A stretch of DNA of 64,000 nt from Streptomyces sp. NBC_01353. Lineage in GTDB: Bacteria > Actinomycetota > Actinomycetes > Streptomycetales > Streptomycetaceae. The first letter of the stretch is position 1. Each line of letters starts with the position of its first letter. Shown one piece after another: positions 27,240-36,866 of the stretch. Under the pieces are notes generated by a model, which was given only the letters and a program-made list of their open reading frames with translations, was not told where the DNA came from and did not search any database. Position numbers and translations under genes: made by a program. The stretch is from contig NZ_CP108352.1 of the NCBI RefSeq assembly GCF_036237275.1, forward strand, positions 7,651,501 through 7,715,500. Reading direction: 5' to 3'.

Positions 27240-28142
27240 CTACCCCGTCGACGACCGCCGAGGGCTGTCGCGGTCCTCCACCAAGCCCGTCCTGAGCTCG
27301 TCCAGGATCCGGGCCAGCAGTCGGGAGATGTGCATCTGCGAGAGGCCGAGCCGCTCGCCGATCTCCGCCTGGGTCAGCTCGTCGCCGAAGCGCAGCGCGA
27401 GGATCGTGCGGTCCCGCGCGTCCAGCCCGGCGATCAGCGGTTTCAGCGACTCCAGCGAGTCGATCAGCTCGAACGCGCGCTCCTCCTCGCCGAGGCGCCG
27501 CGCGCCCGCGGTGAGGGACGACTCGTCGTCGCCGGCCGGGGTGTCGAGCGAGCGGGCGACGTAACCGTTCGACGCCTGTTCGCCCTCCGCCACCTTCTCC
27601 TCGTCGATGTGCAGATACGCGGCCAGCTCGGCCCTGCTCGGGCGCCGGCCGAGCCGCTGCTCCAGGGTGTCGACGGCCTTGGCCAGCTCGATGCGCAGCT
27701 CCTGGAGCCGCCGCGGTACCTGGACGGACCAGCTGGTGTCCCGGAAGAAGCGCTTCATCTCGCCGACGATCGTGGGCAGCGCGAACGCCGAGAACTCCAC
27801 GTCCCGGCCGACCTCGAACCGGTCGATCGCCTTGATCAGGCCGATCGTGCCGACCTGGACGATGTCCTCCGTCGGCTCGGCGCGGTTCCGGAATCGGCGG
27901 GCCGCGAACTTCACGAGGCTGAGATTCAGCTCCACCAGCGTGTTCCGTACGTACGCGTGCTCGGGCGTGCCCTCCTCCAGGCTCTCCAGGCGGGTGAAGA
28001 GCGCCGTGGACAGGGCCTGGGCGTCTGTCGTGCTCACCTCGGTGGGCCGGTCGATCTCGGGCAGACCGTCCAGCGCACGGCGGCGCACGGCGGCGGGCTC
28101 CGTGGACGACAGCTTGCTGCGGGGCTTGCTCCGGGTGGACAT
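27240..28142 (-). CDS. SigB/SigF-type alternative sigma factor
   Basis: 300 residues from the ATG at 28142, with GGGAGC upstream. Regions are complete: sigma 2 (LVELNLSLVKFAARRFRNRA, EDIVQVGTIGLIKAIDRFEV, FSAFALPTIVGEMKRFFRDT), sigma 3 (VPRRLQELRIELAKAVDTLE, RRPSRAELAAYLHIDEEKVA) and sigma 4 (LDARDRTILALRFGDELTQA, LGLSQMHISRLLARILDELR). It belongs to the group 3 SigB/SigF/SigG/SigI-like sigma factors of Streptomyces, used in stress and development and normally held by RsbW-like anti-sigma factors. RsbW-like genes lie on both sides, one divergent from it (28275), one convergent (26704). Confidence 0.93.
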   Translation of the reverse strand: MSTRSKPRSKLSSTEPAAVRRRALDGLPEIDRPTEVSTTDAQALSTALFTRLESLEEGTPEHAYVRNTLVELNLSLVKFAARRFRNRAEPTEDIVQVGTIGLIKAIDRFEVGRDVEFSAFALPTIVGEMKRFFRDTSWSVQVPRRLQELRIELAKAVDTLEQRLGRRPSRAELAAYLHIDEEKVAEGEQASNGYVARSLDTPAGDDESSLTAGARRLGEEERAFELIDSLESLKPLIAGLDARDRTILALRFGDELTQAEIGERLGLSQMHISRLLARILDELRTGLVEDRDSPRRSSTG

Positions 28143-28274
28143 AAAAGCTCCCTCGCCGGGTGGCGTGGGCCTTCGCCGCCGCGCGGGCGACGGGGGTCCG
28201 TCGTTCGAGCGTCCTGTACAGAAACATTCCCGTTGGTGGTGGTTTGACACAGTCTGTTCGGGCAGTCGTGTCGC

Positions 28275-28751
28275 ATGACGACAACGGCACTCCGGTACGC
28301 CCTGCCCGACAGCCCGGGTGTGGTGGGAGAGTGCCGCGACCTCACCCGCCAGGCGCTGCGTGACTGGTTCGGCCCGGTGGGAGGCGCGCAGGAGGTCCTC
28401 GTGGAGGATGTCCTGCTGCTCGTCTCGGAGGTCGTCACCAACGCGTACACCCACGGTGGCACCCCGTACGAACTCCGCCTCGACCGCACCGACGCGCGGC
28501 TGTGGGTCCAGGTCAGCGACACCAGTCCCGTACGTCCCAGGCCCCACGGCCCGCACAGCGCGAGCCGTTCCTCGGGACACGGGCTGTATCTGCTCGAACG
28601 CCTCTCCTCGGCGTGGGGTTCGCTCCGGCGCGGCGAGGGCAAAGCGGTCTGGTTCGAGGTGGAGCTGACGTCGGTCCCCGCCGTGAAAGACGCCCCCGCG
28701 CCGGACGGCGCCGCCCCCACAGACGCTGCCGCCGGCCCGCGCCGTGCCTAG
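28275..28751 (+). CDS. RsbW-like ATP-binding protein, divergent from the sigma gene
   Basis: 158 residues. It is homologous to the ATPase at 26704 (VEDVLLLVSEVVTNAYTHGG N-box, VQVSDTSPVRPRP, SGHGLYLLERLSSAWGSLRR) with a Pro/Ala-rich tail (about residues 140-158). It is divergent from the sigma gene by 132 nt. In Streptomyces many such orphan HATPase_c_2 proteins exist, and each is a candidate anti-sigma factor or serine kinase. A TTTGACAC hexamer-like sequence at 28241-28248 could be a -35 element, but the -10 is poor. Confidence 0.88.
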   Translation: MTTTALRYALPDSPGVVGECRDLTRQALRDWFGPVGGAQEVLVEDVLLLVSEVVTNAYTHGGTPYELRLDRTDARLWVQVSDTSPVRPRPHGPHSASRSSGHGLYLLERLSSAWGSLRRGEGKAVWFEVELTSVPAVKDAPAPDGAAPTDAAAGPRRA

Positions 28752-28853
28752 AGTGGAGGAGCGGGGCGGGGGCCGTCGCGGGCGCATCACGCCGGACCCC
28801 GTGGCGGGACCCGATCCGCGTCCCTGTCGTCTCCCTGCCGCGCGAGGTCCGCG

Positions 28854-31829
28854 ATGGAGAGTTCCCCCCGACCGCCCGCGTCCGAGCCGCGCGTGCCGCC
28901 GGAACAGCTGGGCGAGGACGGGCTGGGAAAGCTCCTGGCCGGGCTCACCGCCGTACGGGACGGTGATCTCTCCGTCCGACTCCCGGACTCCGCCGGAGGC
29001 ATCCTCGGCGAGATCGCGGCCGTCTACAACGACATGGTCGACCAGCTGTCCCTTGTCACCTCCGAGGTCACCCGTGTCGCCAGCGAGGTCGGCGGCCAGG
29101 GCCTGCTCGGCGGCCGCGCCCGCGAGCCACGGGTGAGCGGGGTGTGGCGCGAGCTGACCTCCGGCGTGAACACCATGGCCGACAATCTGACCTCCCAGGT
29201 CAGATCCATCGCCCAGGTCGCGACAGCCGTCGCCCGCGGCGACCTCACGCGGAAGATCCGGGTCGACGCGCGCGGCGAGATCCTGGAGCTGAAGGAGACC
29301 ATCAACACGATGGTGGACCGGCTGTCCTCCTTCGCCGAGGAGGTCACCAGGGTCGCCCGCGAGGTCGGTACGGAGGGAAAGCTCGGCGGCCAGGCCACCG
29401 TCCACGGCGTCTCCGGCACCTGGAAGGACCTCACGGACAACGTCAACTCCATGGCCGACAACCTCACCAACCAGGTGCGCAACATCGCCCAGGTGACCAC
29501 GTCCGTCGCCCAGGGCGATCTGACCAGCCGGATCGACGTGTCCGCGCGCGGCGAGATCCTGGAGCTCAAGACCACCATCAACACCATGGTCGACCAGCTC
29601 TCCTCCTTCGCCGCCGAGGTCACGCGCGTGGCCCGCGAGGTGGGTACGGAGGGCAAGCTCGGTGGTCAGGCCGAGGTCGAAGGCGTCTCCGGCACCTGGA
29701 AGCGGCTCACCGAGAACGTCAACGAACTCGCCGGAAACCTCACCCGGCAGGTCCGCGCCATCGCCGAGGTCACCGGCGCCGTCGCCGAGGGCGACCTCAC
29801 CCGCTCCATCACGGTCGACGCCCCGGGCGAGGTCGGCGAGCTGCGGGACAACATCAACGCGATGGTCGAGTCGCTGCGGGCCACCACCCGCGCCAACGAG
29901 GAGCAGGACTGGCTCAAGACGAACATCGCCCGGATCGCCGCCCTCATGCAGGGCACCCGCACCCCCACCGACATCGCCGAACTCATCATGACCGAGGTGC
30001 CGCCGCTGGTCTCCGCGCAGTACGGCGCCTTCTTCCTCGCCCGGCACGACGCGCGCGGCACCGAACTCGTCGTGACCGCGTCCTACGGAGCCCCCGAGGA
30101 ACCCGTCACCCCGCCGCGCCGCTTCCGGCTCGGCCAGTCCCTCGTCGGCCAGGCCGCCCACGACCGGCGCACGGTCGTCGTGGAGCGGCTGCCGGTCGGA
30201 TACGCCACGGTCTCCTCCGCGGCGGGCTCCGGTGAACCGGCCATGCTGATCATCCTGCCGATCGTCGTCGAGGACCAGGTCCTCGGCGCCGTCGAACTCG
30301 CCTCGCTCCAGCCTTTCACCGCCATCCACCGCGACTTCCTCGAACAGTTCGTGGACACCGCGGGAGCAGTCGTCAGCTCGCTCGTCGCCAACCTCCGTAC
30401 CGACGAGCTCCTCGCCCAGTCCCAGCGGCTCACCGACGAACTGCGTTCCCGCTCCCAGGAGTTGCAGGCGCGGCAGCAGGAACTGCAGCGCTCCAACGCC
30501 GAACTGAAGGAGAAGGCGGCGCTGCTCGCCGACCGCAACAAGGACATCGAGTCCAAGAACCTCGTCATCGAACAGGCCCGCCAGGAGCTGGAGGCGCGCG
30601 CCCAGCAGCTGTCCCGCACGTCCATGTACAAGTCCGAGTTCCTGGCCAACATGAGCCATGAGCTGCGCACCCCGCTCAACAGCCTGCTGATCCTGGCCCG
30701 GTTGCTCGCCCAGAACCCGCAAGGGAATCTGACGGAGAAGCAGGTCGACTACGCCGAGGTCATCCACTCCGCGGGCTCCGACCTGCTCCAGCTGATCAAC
30801 GACATCCTCGACCTGTCCAAGGTCGAGGCGGGCAAGATGGACATCCGCCCCGAACGGTTCCCGCTCCACCAGCTCCTGGAGTATCTGGAGGCCACCTTCG
30901 GACCGGTGGCGGACGAGCGTGGGCTGAGCTTCTCGGTCACGGTCTCCTCGGACGTGCCCGAGGAACTCACCACCGACGAGTCCCGGTTGCGGCAGATCCT
31001 GCGCAACCTGCTGTCCAACGCGCTGAAGTTCACCGACGAGGGCGGGGTGGACCTGACGATCGAGTACGCCGGAGGGGACGAACCGCCGGCCACGATGCGC
31101 GCGAGCGGAACGGTGCTCGCCTTCCATGTCACCGACAGCGGGGTGGGGATCCCCGCCGAACGCCTGGAAGGCATCTTCGGTGCCTTCCAGCAGGGCGACG
31201 GCACCACGGCCCGCCGCTACGGAGGCACCGGACTCGGGCTCTCCATCAGCCGAGAGGTCGCCGGCCTCCTCGGCGGCGCCATCGACGTCCGCTCGACGCC
31301 CGGACAGGGCAGCCGCTTCACCTTCTACCTGCCCGCCCCTCGCACGGCTTCGCCGGGCGCACCGGCCGGAGCCGGGGAGGTGGCCGACGACCCGGGCGCG
31401 GACGAGACCACGGGGACCGCCGGCGCCCGTGCCCCCGGCGGGCACGACCCCCGGACGGCGGGCCACGTCGTCCTCGTGGTCGACGACGACGTGCGCAACG
31501 TCTACGCGCTCACGGAAGTGCTGGTGGGCCACGGCGTCCGGGTGCTCCAGGCCGACAGCGGCCGCGCCGGCCTCGACCTGCTGGCGTCCCACCCCGAGGT
31601 CGAACTCGTCCTGATGGACGTCATGATGGCCGGCATGGACGGGTACGCCACCACCGACGCCATCCGGAACCTGCCCGGCCGCGCCCACCTGCCCGTCATC
31701 GCCGTCACCGCCAAGGCCATGCCCGGCGACCGGGCCCGCGCCCTGGCGGCCGGGGCCAGCGACTACGTCGCCAAACCCGTCGACGCCGAAGAGCTGATGG
31801 CCAAGGTCCGGCAGTGGCTGGCCACGTGA
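28854..31829 (+). CDS. Poly-HAMP hybrid histidine kinase (fungal group III/Nik1-like layout)
   Basis: 991 residues with no membrane segment, so probably cytosolic. Residues about 25-350 are consecutive HAMP-type repeats, recognised by recurring [24 protein letters not shown] and [15 protein letters not shown]. Next come a GAF domain (about 370-515; [31 protein letters not shown]), a coiled coil (about 520-590), HisKA with H602 in [14 protein letters not shown], HATPase_c ([53 protein letters not shown]), and a REC domain with D922 in [21 protein letters not shown] arrays of this kind occur in fungal osmosensing kinases and some bacteria. Its neighbours suggest input to stress signalling; no separate response regulator lies nearby. 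Confidence 0.92.
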   Translation: MESSPRPPASEPRVPPEQLGEDGLGKLLAGLTAVRDGDLSVRLPDSAGGILGEIAAVYNDMVDQLSLVTSEVTRVASEVGGQGLLGGRAREPRVSGVWRELTSGVNTMADNLTSQVRSIAQVATAVARGDLTRKIRVDARGEILELKETINTMVDRLSSFAEEVTRVAREVGTEGKLGGQATVHGVSGTWKDLTDNVNSMADNLTNQVRNIAQVTTSVAQGDLTSRIDVSARGEILELKTTINTMVDQLSSFAAEVTRVAREVGTEGKLGGQAEVEGVSGTWKRLTENVNELAGNLTRQVRAIAEVTGAVAEGDLTRSITVDAPGEVGELRDNINAMVESLRATTRANEEQDWLKTNIARIAALMQGTRTPTDIAELIMTEVPPLVSAQYGAFFLARHDARGTELVVTASYGAPEEPVTPPRRFRLGQSLVGQAAHDRRTVVVERLPVGYATVSSAAGSGEPAMLIILPIVVEDQVLGAVELASLQPFTAIHRDFLEQFVDTAGAVVSSLVANLRTDELLAQSQRLTDELRSRSQELQARQQELQRSNAELKEKAALLADRNKDIESKNLVIEQARQELEARAQQLSRTSMYKSEFLANMSHELRTPLNSLLILARLLAQNPQGNLTEKQVDYAEVIHSAGSDLLQLINDILDLSKVEAGKMDIRPERFPLHQLLEYLEATFGPVADERGLSFSVTVSSDVPEELTTDESRLRQILRNLLSNALKFTDEGGVDLTIEYAGGDEPPATMRASGTVLAFHVTDSGVGIPAERLEGIFGAFQQGDGTTARRYGGTGLGLSISREVAGLLGGAIDVRSTPGQGSRFTFYLPAPRTASPGAPAGAGEVADDPGADETTGTAGARAPGGHDPRTAGHVVLVVDDDVRNVYALTEVLVGHGVRVLQADSGRAGLDLLASHPEVELVLMDVMMAGMDGYATTDAIRNLPGRAHLPVIAVTAKAMPGDRARALAAGASDYVAKPVDAEELMAKVRQWLAT

Positions 31830-31877
31830 AGCCTCCGAGCGCCGCGATCTTCGCGCGCCGGTACCCCGCCCGAACCG

Positions 31878-34193
31878 TCACCGTACGAGCACCGCGACGA
31901 TGCTCGTGTCGTCGTCCGTGTCGCCGGTGGCCGCCTCGAGCAGCCGTTCCACCTGCTCGTTCGGGGGGTAGCCGGTGAGCCGTTCGGCCGCCGCGGCGAG
32001 CTGCGCGAGCCCGTGGTCGAGGCCGTCGTGGCGCCGTTCGACCAGCCCGTCCGTGTAGAGCAGCAGTGTGTCGCCGGGCCGCAGCACGGTACGGCGCTCC
32101 TGGTACGCGTACGAGGGCACCGCGCCCAGCAGGATGTCCTGCGGCGGTTCGAGGAGCTGTGCCGTTCCGTCGCGCAGGAGCAGCATCGGCAGGTGCCCGG
32201 CGCTCGACCAGACCAGGCCGCGGTCCTCGGGGTCGTACAGCGCGCACACCGCGGTCGCCGTGGGGTGTCCGCTGGTGCGCAGCGTCATCTCGTTGAGCCA
32301 CTCCATCAGCCGCCGCGGGGAGTCGCCGGTGCACGCGAGGCCGCGCTGGGCATTGCGCAGCGCCACCATGCCGGTGACCGAGTCGATGCCGTGGCCCGCC
32401 ACGTCGCCGACCGTCACCAGGACCTTGCCGCTGGGCAGCGGCTGGACGTCGTACCAGTCGCCGCCCACCCGGTACTCCTCGGCAGCGGGCCGGTAGCGGG
32501 CCGCCACCACCAGGTCCGGCAGTGCCTGCAGATCGGGGACCTCGGGCACGATCGCCTGCTGGAGCTGCAGGGCCATCTGGTGCCTGAGCTCGGCCTGGGT
32601 CCGTACGGCGGTGAGCTGGTCGAACGTCGCGGTCAGCGCGGCCTCGGTACGTCGGCTCGCCGACACGTCCTGGTACACCCCGGCGACACCGATGACCGAG
32701 CCGGCGTCGAGGAGGGGCTCCGCCGCCACCCGGACATGGCGCACGGCCCGGTCCTCCATCACGATCCGAAGGACCGTCTGGGCGCCCGTGCGCCGCTCCA
32801 CCAGCGTCCTGAGCAGCTCGGTCAACGCTTCGCCGTCCTCCGGGTGCACTAGCCCGCGCAGGCCCAACAGAGGTACGGGGGGCTCGTCACGGCCCCTGCC
32901 GAACACGACGTACGCCTGCTCCGACCACACCGTGTCGCCGCCCGTCAGGCTGTCCTGGAAGAGGGCCACGCTCTGCAGCCGGGACACGGCGCGCTCCGAG
33001 GCCAGCCCCGGATCGGTGGTGTCGTGCCACAGCACCACGGCCCGCTCGTCGCCTGCCGGCAGCACGCGCACGTCGAGCAGCGGCGCCGGATCGCCCGGCT
33101 CAGGGGCCGTGGACGCGGGCAGCCGGGCCACCCGCTGGGTGCGCCCGGTCCGGTGCGCGCGTCGTGCGAGATGGGCGAGGTCCGCGTGGAGCCGGGGGAG
33201 GGCGAGCGCCAGGGAACGGTACTCGGCGGGAGGGGAGCCGCCGAGCGCCGCCACGGCGTAGTCATTGAGGTGCTCGACGGTCGGCGGCGCGGCGGCCGGG
33301 GTGATCTTGAGGAGCATCGCGGGATGGACGAGGGCGTCCAGGACGTCCACCAGGACCGGCGCGGCGGACGGGGGCGAGTCGGCCGCGTCGAGGACGGTGC
33401 CGGCCACGTCCGTCAGGCCCACCAGAGCCCTGCGTAGCGGGTCGTCGAAGGGGTTCGGTCCGGGCCAGGCGACCAGCGCCAGGCCCACCGTCGTACCGCG
33501 CAGGCGCAGGGGGAGCAGCGCCCGCGCCGCGTGGGGCGCGGGCCCGGGCAGTACCTCGCCGTTCTCGGGGCCGGAGTCCAGCCAGACCGGCGAACCGTCG
33601 GAGAGCGCCGAGCGGAACGCGGGGGGCGCCGCCGGAGGGATCCACTGCCAGGCGGCCGCCTCCGCGGCCCCGACGCCCGCGTGTCCGGCCAGCCGCAGAC
33701 AGCCCCACGCGTCGCGTCGCCACAGCCACAGGCTCCCCGCGCCGAGCGGCACGAGACCGCCCTCCAGGAGCGCCTGGGCCGCCTCGCCGACGGTGTCCTT
33801 CGTCTCGGCGGCCGTGGCCGCGCGCCGTGCGCGCCGCTCGTCGGGGGTACTGAAGACGACAGGCGGGGCCGCGGGCTCGTCCGGCGCGGTGACAGGGGAC
33901 GCGGCTGTGGCCTCGGCGGGCGCGGAGCCGGTACGTGTGAGCCTCTCGGCCGTCGTACCGCCGACGGCGTTGACGATGTCGGCGGCGAGATCCTCGATGC
34001 CGAGGCCCGTGGCGTGGGAGAGGGAGTCCAGGTGCTCCGCCGCATCGGCAGGGGACGCGCCGAGCTGGGCCGCGAGAACACCCGTGGCCAGGTCGACGAG
34101 ATGCCGGCGGGTGAGCTCGGCACGCAGCCGCCTGTTCTCGGCCGAGAGACCGTTGATGCCGGGCTCCGGAGCTTCCGCCGCAGACGTCGTCAC
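31878..34193 (-). CDS. ANTAR-GAF-PAS-SpoIIE serine phosphatase
   Basis: 771 residues. Domains in order: a short coil and ANTAR-like segment (LTRRHLVDLATGVLAAQLGA, residues about 28-78), a GAF-like domain (about 140-270), a PAS-like central part (about 275-410), another PAS/PAC (about 415-520, ending VIGVAGVYQDVSASRRTEAA), and a PP2C/SpoIIE phosphatase (about 560-771) with GGDWYDVQPLPSGKVLVTVG, DVAGHGIDS and DDDTSIVAVLVR metal-ligand motifs. SpoIIE/RsbU-like phosphatases dephosphorylate STAS antagonists and so release sigma factors; a STAS protein and sigma gene lie within 8 kb. The ANTAR domain usually binds RNA, an odd partner for a phosphatase. Confidence 0.88.
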   Translation of the reverse strand: MTTSAAEAPEPGINGLSAENRRLRAELTRRHLVDLATGVLAAQLGASPADAAEHLDSLSHATGLGIEDLAADIVNAVGGTTAERLTRTGSAPAEATAASPVTAPDEPAAPPVVFSTPDERRARRAATAAETKDTVGEAAQALLEGGLVPLGAGSLWLWRRDAWGCLRLAGHAGVGAAEAAAWQWIPPAAPPAFRSALSDGSPVWLDSGPENGEVLPGPAPHAARALLPLRLRGTTVGLALVAWPGPNPFDDPLRRALVGLTDVAGTVLDAADSPPSAAPVLVDVLDALVHPAMLLKITPAAAPPTVEHLNDYAVAALGGSPPAEYRSLALALPRLHADLAHLARRAHRTGRTQRVARLPASTAPEPGDPAPLLDVRVLPAGDERAVVLWHDTTDPGLASERAVSRLQSVALFQDSLTGGDTVWSEQAYVVFGRGRDEPPVPLLGLRGLVHPEDGEALTELLRTLVERRTGAQTVLRIVMEDRAVRHVRVAAEPLLDAGSVIGVAGVYQDVSASRRTEAALTATFDQLTAVRTQAELRHQMALQLQQAIVPEVPDLQALPDLVVAARYRPAAEEYRVGGDWYDVQPLPSGKVLVTVGDVAGHGIDSVTGMVALRNAQRGLACTGDSPRRLMEWLNEMTLRTSGHPTATAVCALYDPEDRGLVWSSAGHLPMLLLRDGTAQLLEPPQDILLGAVPSYAYQERRTVLRPGDTLLLYTDGLVERRHDGLDHGLAQLAAAAERLTGYPPNEQVERLLEAATGDTDDDTSIVAVLVR

Positions 34194-34420
34194 GACTCCT
34201 CCCGTCCCTCCACCGAGTGGTTGTCCGGAATGATCGCGTCCGTTCCGGATTCTACCGGTCGGCCGCGCTCGGGTGTCTGAATCCGAGCCGCCGGGCTACC
34301 CGCCCGGGCGGGACGGACTGGGAATCCCGTCCTGATCTGGGCCTCGCGGCCGCGTGAACGACCGAACCACACGGAATCAGGCCATCAGGCCATCACGGAA
34401 TCGCGGAAGAGGAGCGCGCC

Positions 34421-34522
34421 ATGCCCCATCGAGCCCCAAGAGGGAACGACAGTACGAGCAACATCCACGGCCGTTCGTCCATGGACAAGGCGGAACTGAA
34501 GCGGGCGCTCGACGGCGGCTGA
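34421..34522 (+). CDS. 33-residue small ORF
   Basis: The product begins [20 protein letters not shown] and ends [18 protein letters not shown] stands 7-8 nt before the ATG and the stop lies 43 nt before ligA. The charged C-terminal helix and Gly-Gly end look like a real peptide rather than random sequence. I do not know its function. It could be a small regulator or leader for the ligase gene. Confidence 0.5.
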   Translation: MPHRAPRGNDSTSNIHGRSSMDKAELKRALDGG

Positions 34523-34565
34523 GCGGCCAGGGCCGATTGTCAGTGGTGCCCGGCACGATGGACCC

Positions 34566-36683
34566 ATGACAACGACTCCGGTTCTTGCCGATACCGCCGC
34601 GTACGCGCAGGCGGTCGAGGACGCCAAGCAGGCAGCCGCCGCCTACTACGCGGGTGGCACGTCCCCGCTCGACGACGACGCCTACGACCGCCTCGGCCGG
34701 GCGATAGCCGCATGGGAGTCCGCCCACCCCGACCAGGTGCGCGCGGACTCCCCGACGGGCAAGGTCGCCGGGGGCGCGGCGGAGGGCGACGTACCGCACA
34801 CCCGGCCGATGCTCTCGCTCGACAACGTCTTCTCGGCCGAGCAGTTCGCGGCCTGGGCCGCGTCCCTGGAGCGCCGGATCGGCCGCGTGGTCGAGCGGTG
34901 GAGCGTGGAGCCGAAGCTCGACGGACTGGCGATCGCCGCGCGCTACGAGCGAGGGCGGCTGACCCGGCTCGTCACACGGGGCGACGGAACGGCCGGCGAG
35001 GACGTGTCGCACGCGCGGGGCACGATCGTGGGCCTGCCGGAGCGACTCACGGAGCCCGTCACGGTCGAGGTTCGCGGCGAAGTACTGATGACCACCGAGC
35101 AGTTCGAGGCGGCCAACCCGATACGGGTCGCCCACGGCGGCGAGCCCTTCGCCAACCCGCGCAACGCGGCGGCCGGGACGCTGCGCGCCAAGGACCGTCC
35201 GTACCGGGTGGAGATGACCTTCTTCGCCTACGACATGCTGCCGATCGCCGCGGCCGACGCGGACGGCCCGGTGGCGGACGGCCCGGCGGTGGACCCGGAC
35301 GGCCTGGACGAGCTCGCCCACAGCGAGCTGATCGCGCGGGCGGTCGCCCTCGGCCTGCACACCTCGGGCGCCACCGCAGTGCCCGGTCGCGCGGTCACGG
35401 GCACGGAGGAGGTGCTGGCCCGCGTCGCCGAGATCGCGGCCCTGCGGGCCGAACTGCCGTTCGGCATCGACGGGATCGTGATCAAGGCCGATCTCGCGGC
35501 CGACCGGCACGAGGCCGGTTCGGGCTCCCGCGCGCCGCGCTGGGCCATCGCGTACAAGCTCCCCGCCGTGGAGAAGGTCACCCGACTGGTCGGGGTCGAA
35601 TGGAACGTGGGCCGCACGGGCATCATCGCGCCCCGCGCCGTCCTGGAGCCGGTGGAGATCGACGGCAGCACGGTCGCGTACGCCACGCTGCACAACCCTT
35701 CCGACATCACCCGCCGCGATCTTCGCGTGGGCGACCACGTGATGGTCTACAAGGCCGGCGACATCATTCCGCGGGTCGAAGCGCCCGTCGCGCACCTGCG
35801 GACCGGCGAGGAGGAGCCGATCGGCTTCCCCGAGGCCTGCCCGCAATGCGGCTCGGAGATCGACCGCAGCGAGCAGCGCTGGCGGTGCGCCCGCGGACGC
35901 GACTGCCACCTCGTGGCCTCCCTCTCGTACGCCGTGGGCCGCGACCAGCTCGACATCGAGGGGCTCGGCGCGAGCAGGATCGTCCAGCTCGTGGACGCCA
36001 CCCTGGTCGCGGACGTGGCCGATCTGTTCACCCTCACCCACGAGCAGCTGCTCGGCCTGGACCGGATGGGGGAGACCAGCACGGAGAACCTCCTCGCCGC
36101 GATCGCCACCGCGCGCACCCGGCCGCTCGGCCGTGTGCTGTGCGCCCTCGGCATCCGGGGGACGGGACGCTCCATGTCCCGTCGCATAGCCCGCCACTTC
36201 GCCACCATGGACGCCGTCCGGGCGGCCGACGCGGAGGCGATGCAGCAGGTCGACGGAATCGGTGCGGAGAAGGCGCCGGTCATCGTCGCCGAGCTGGCGG
36301 AGCTCGCCGTGGTCGTCGACAAGCTCGTCGCCGCCGGGGTGAACATGACCGAGCCCGGAGCCACCCCGCCGCCCCCGCCGGGGACCGAGACCGAGTCCGT
36401 GTCCGAGGCCCCCATCGCCGAGGCGGCCGGGCCGCTCGCGGGCCTGTCGGTGGTCGTCACCGGTGCCATGACCGGCCCGCTGGAGGCACTGAGTCGCAAT
36501 CAGATGAACGAACTGATCGAGCGCGCGGGCGGCAAGTCCTCGTCCAGCGTCTCCAAGCGCACCGGCCTGGTCGTCGCGGGCGAGAAGGCCGGCTCCAAGC
36601 GGACGAAGGCCGAGGAGCTGGGCATCCGCCTGGTGGACCCGGACGAGTTCGCCACCCTGCTCGGAGACTTCCTGCCGGCCTGA
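34566..36683 (+). CDS. ligA: NAD-dependent DNA ligase LigA (divergent copy)
   Basis: 705 residues. Adenylation domain: [11 protein letters not shown], the active-site lysine in [34 protein letters not shown] and FAYDMLPIA; then the OB fold ([17 protein letters not shown]), a Cys4 zinc finger ([15 protein letters not shown]...CARGRDCH), helix-hairpin-helix repeats and a C-terminal BRCT domain ([40 protein letters not shown]). It seals nicks using NAD. The N-terminal Ia domain ([21 protein letters not shown]) is more divergent than I expect of the housekeeping Streptomyces enzyme, so it may be a second ligase; this cannot be confirmed from one window. Confidence 0.93.
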   Translation: MTTTPVLADTAAYAQAVEDAKQAAAAYYAGGTSPLDDDAYDRLGRAIAAWESAHPDQVRADSPTGKVAGGAAEGDVPHTRPMLSLDNVFSAEQFAAWAASLERRIGRVVERWSVEPKLDGLAIAARYERGRLTRLVTRGDGTAGEDVSHARGTIVGLPERLTEPVTVEVRGEVLMTTEQFEAANPIRVAHGGEPFANPRNAAAGTLRAKDRPYRVEMTFFAYDMLPIAAADADGPVADGPAVDPDGLDELAHSELIARAVALGLHTSGATAVPGRAVTGTEEVLARVAEIAALRAELPFGIDGIVIKADLAADRHEAGSGSRAPRWAIAYKLPAVEKVTRLVGVEWNVGRTGIIAPRAVLEPVEIDGSTVAYATLHNPSDITRRDLRVGDHVMVYKAGDIIPRVEAPVAHLRTGEEEPIGFPEACPQCGSEIDRSEQRWRCARGRDCHLVASLSYAVGRDQLDIEGLGASRIVQLVDATLVADVADLFTLTHEQLLGLDRMGETSTENLLAAIATARTRPLGRVLCALGIRGTGRSMSRRIARHFATMDAVRAADAEAMQQVDGIGAEKAPVIVAELAELAVVVDKLVAAGVNMTEPGATPPPPPGTETESVSEAPIAEAAGPLAGLSVVVTGAMTGPLEALSRNQMNELIERAGGKSSSSVSKRTGLVVAGEKAGSKRTKAEELGIRLVDPDEFATLLGDFLPA

Positions 36684-36710
36684 TCCGGGAGTCGGGGAGC
36701 CGTCAGTGCT

Positions 36711-36754
36711 CCCGGCTCCCGGGGGAGCCGGGACCCCCGGGAGCCGGGACCCCC
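36711..36754 (+). terminator. Terminator of ligA with tandem 16-bp units
   Basis: CCCGGCTCCC (36711-36720) pairs with GGGAGCCGGG (36723-36732), and the unit GGGAGCCGGGACCCCC occurs twice in tandem (36723-36738, 36739-36754), so several alternative hairpins can form 30-70 nt after the ligA stop. Confidence 0.72.
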
Positions 36755-36866
36755 GGGCGCCGTCAGCGCGCTTCGGCGGGCCGCAGGAAGCAGGCCCGTA
36801 TCGCGTCGATACAGGTGTCCCGCGACGTCGGGCCGCCGAAGCGTGGTGAGCGGGGGGCGGGCTCCG

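Noticed and set aside
28290-31688. Long minus-strand frame opposite the hybrid kinase
   Set aside because: Only its final 300 codons are real (the sigma gene, 27240-28142); the rest mirrors the kinase HAMP repeats in antisense.
36763-36866. Minus-strand sequence ending RDTCIDAIRACFLRPAEAR
   Set aside because: It resembles the end of a helical regulator (TetR-like), but fewer than 30 residues are convincing and no upstream part or start exists.
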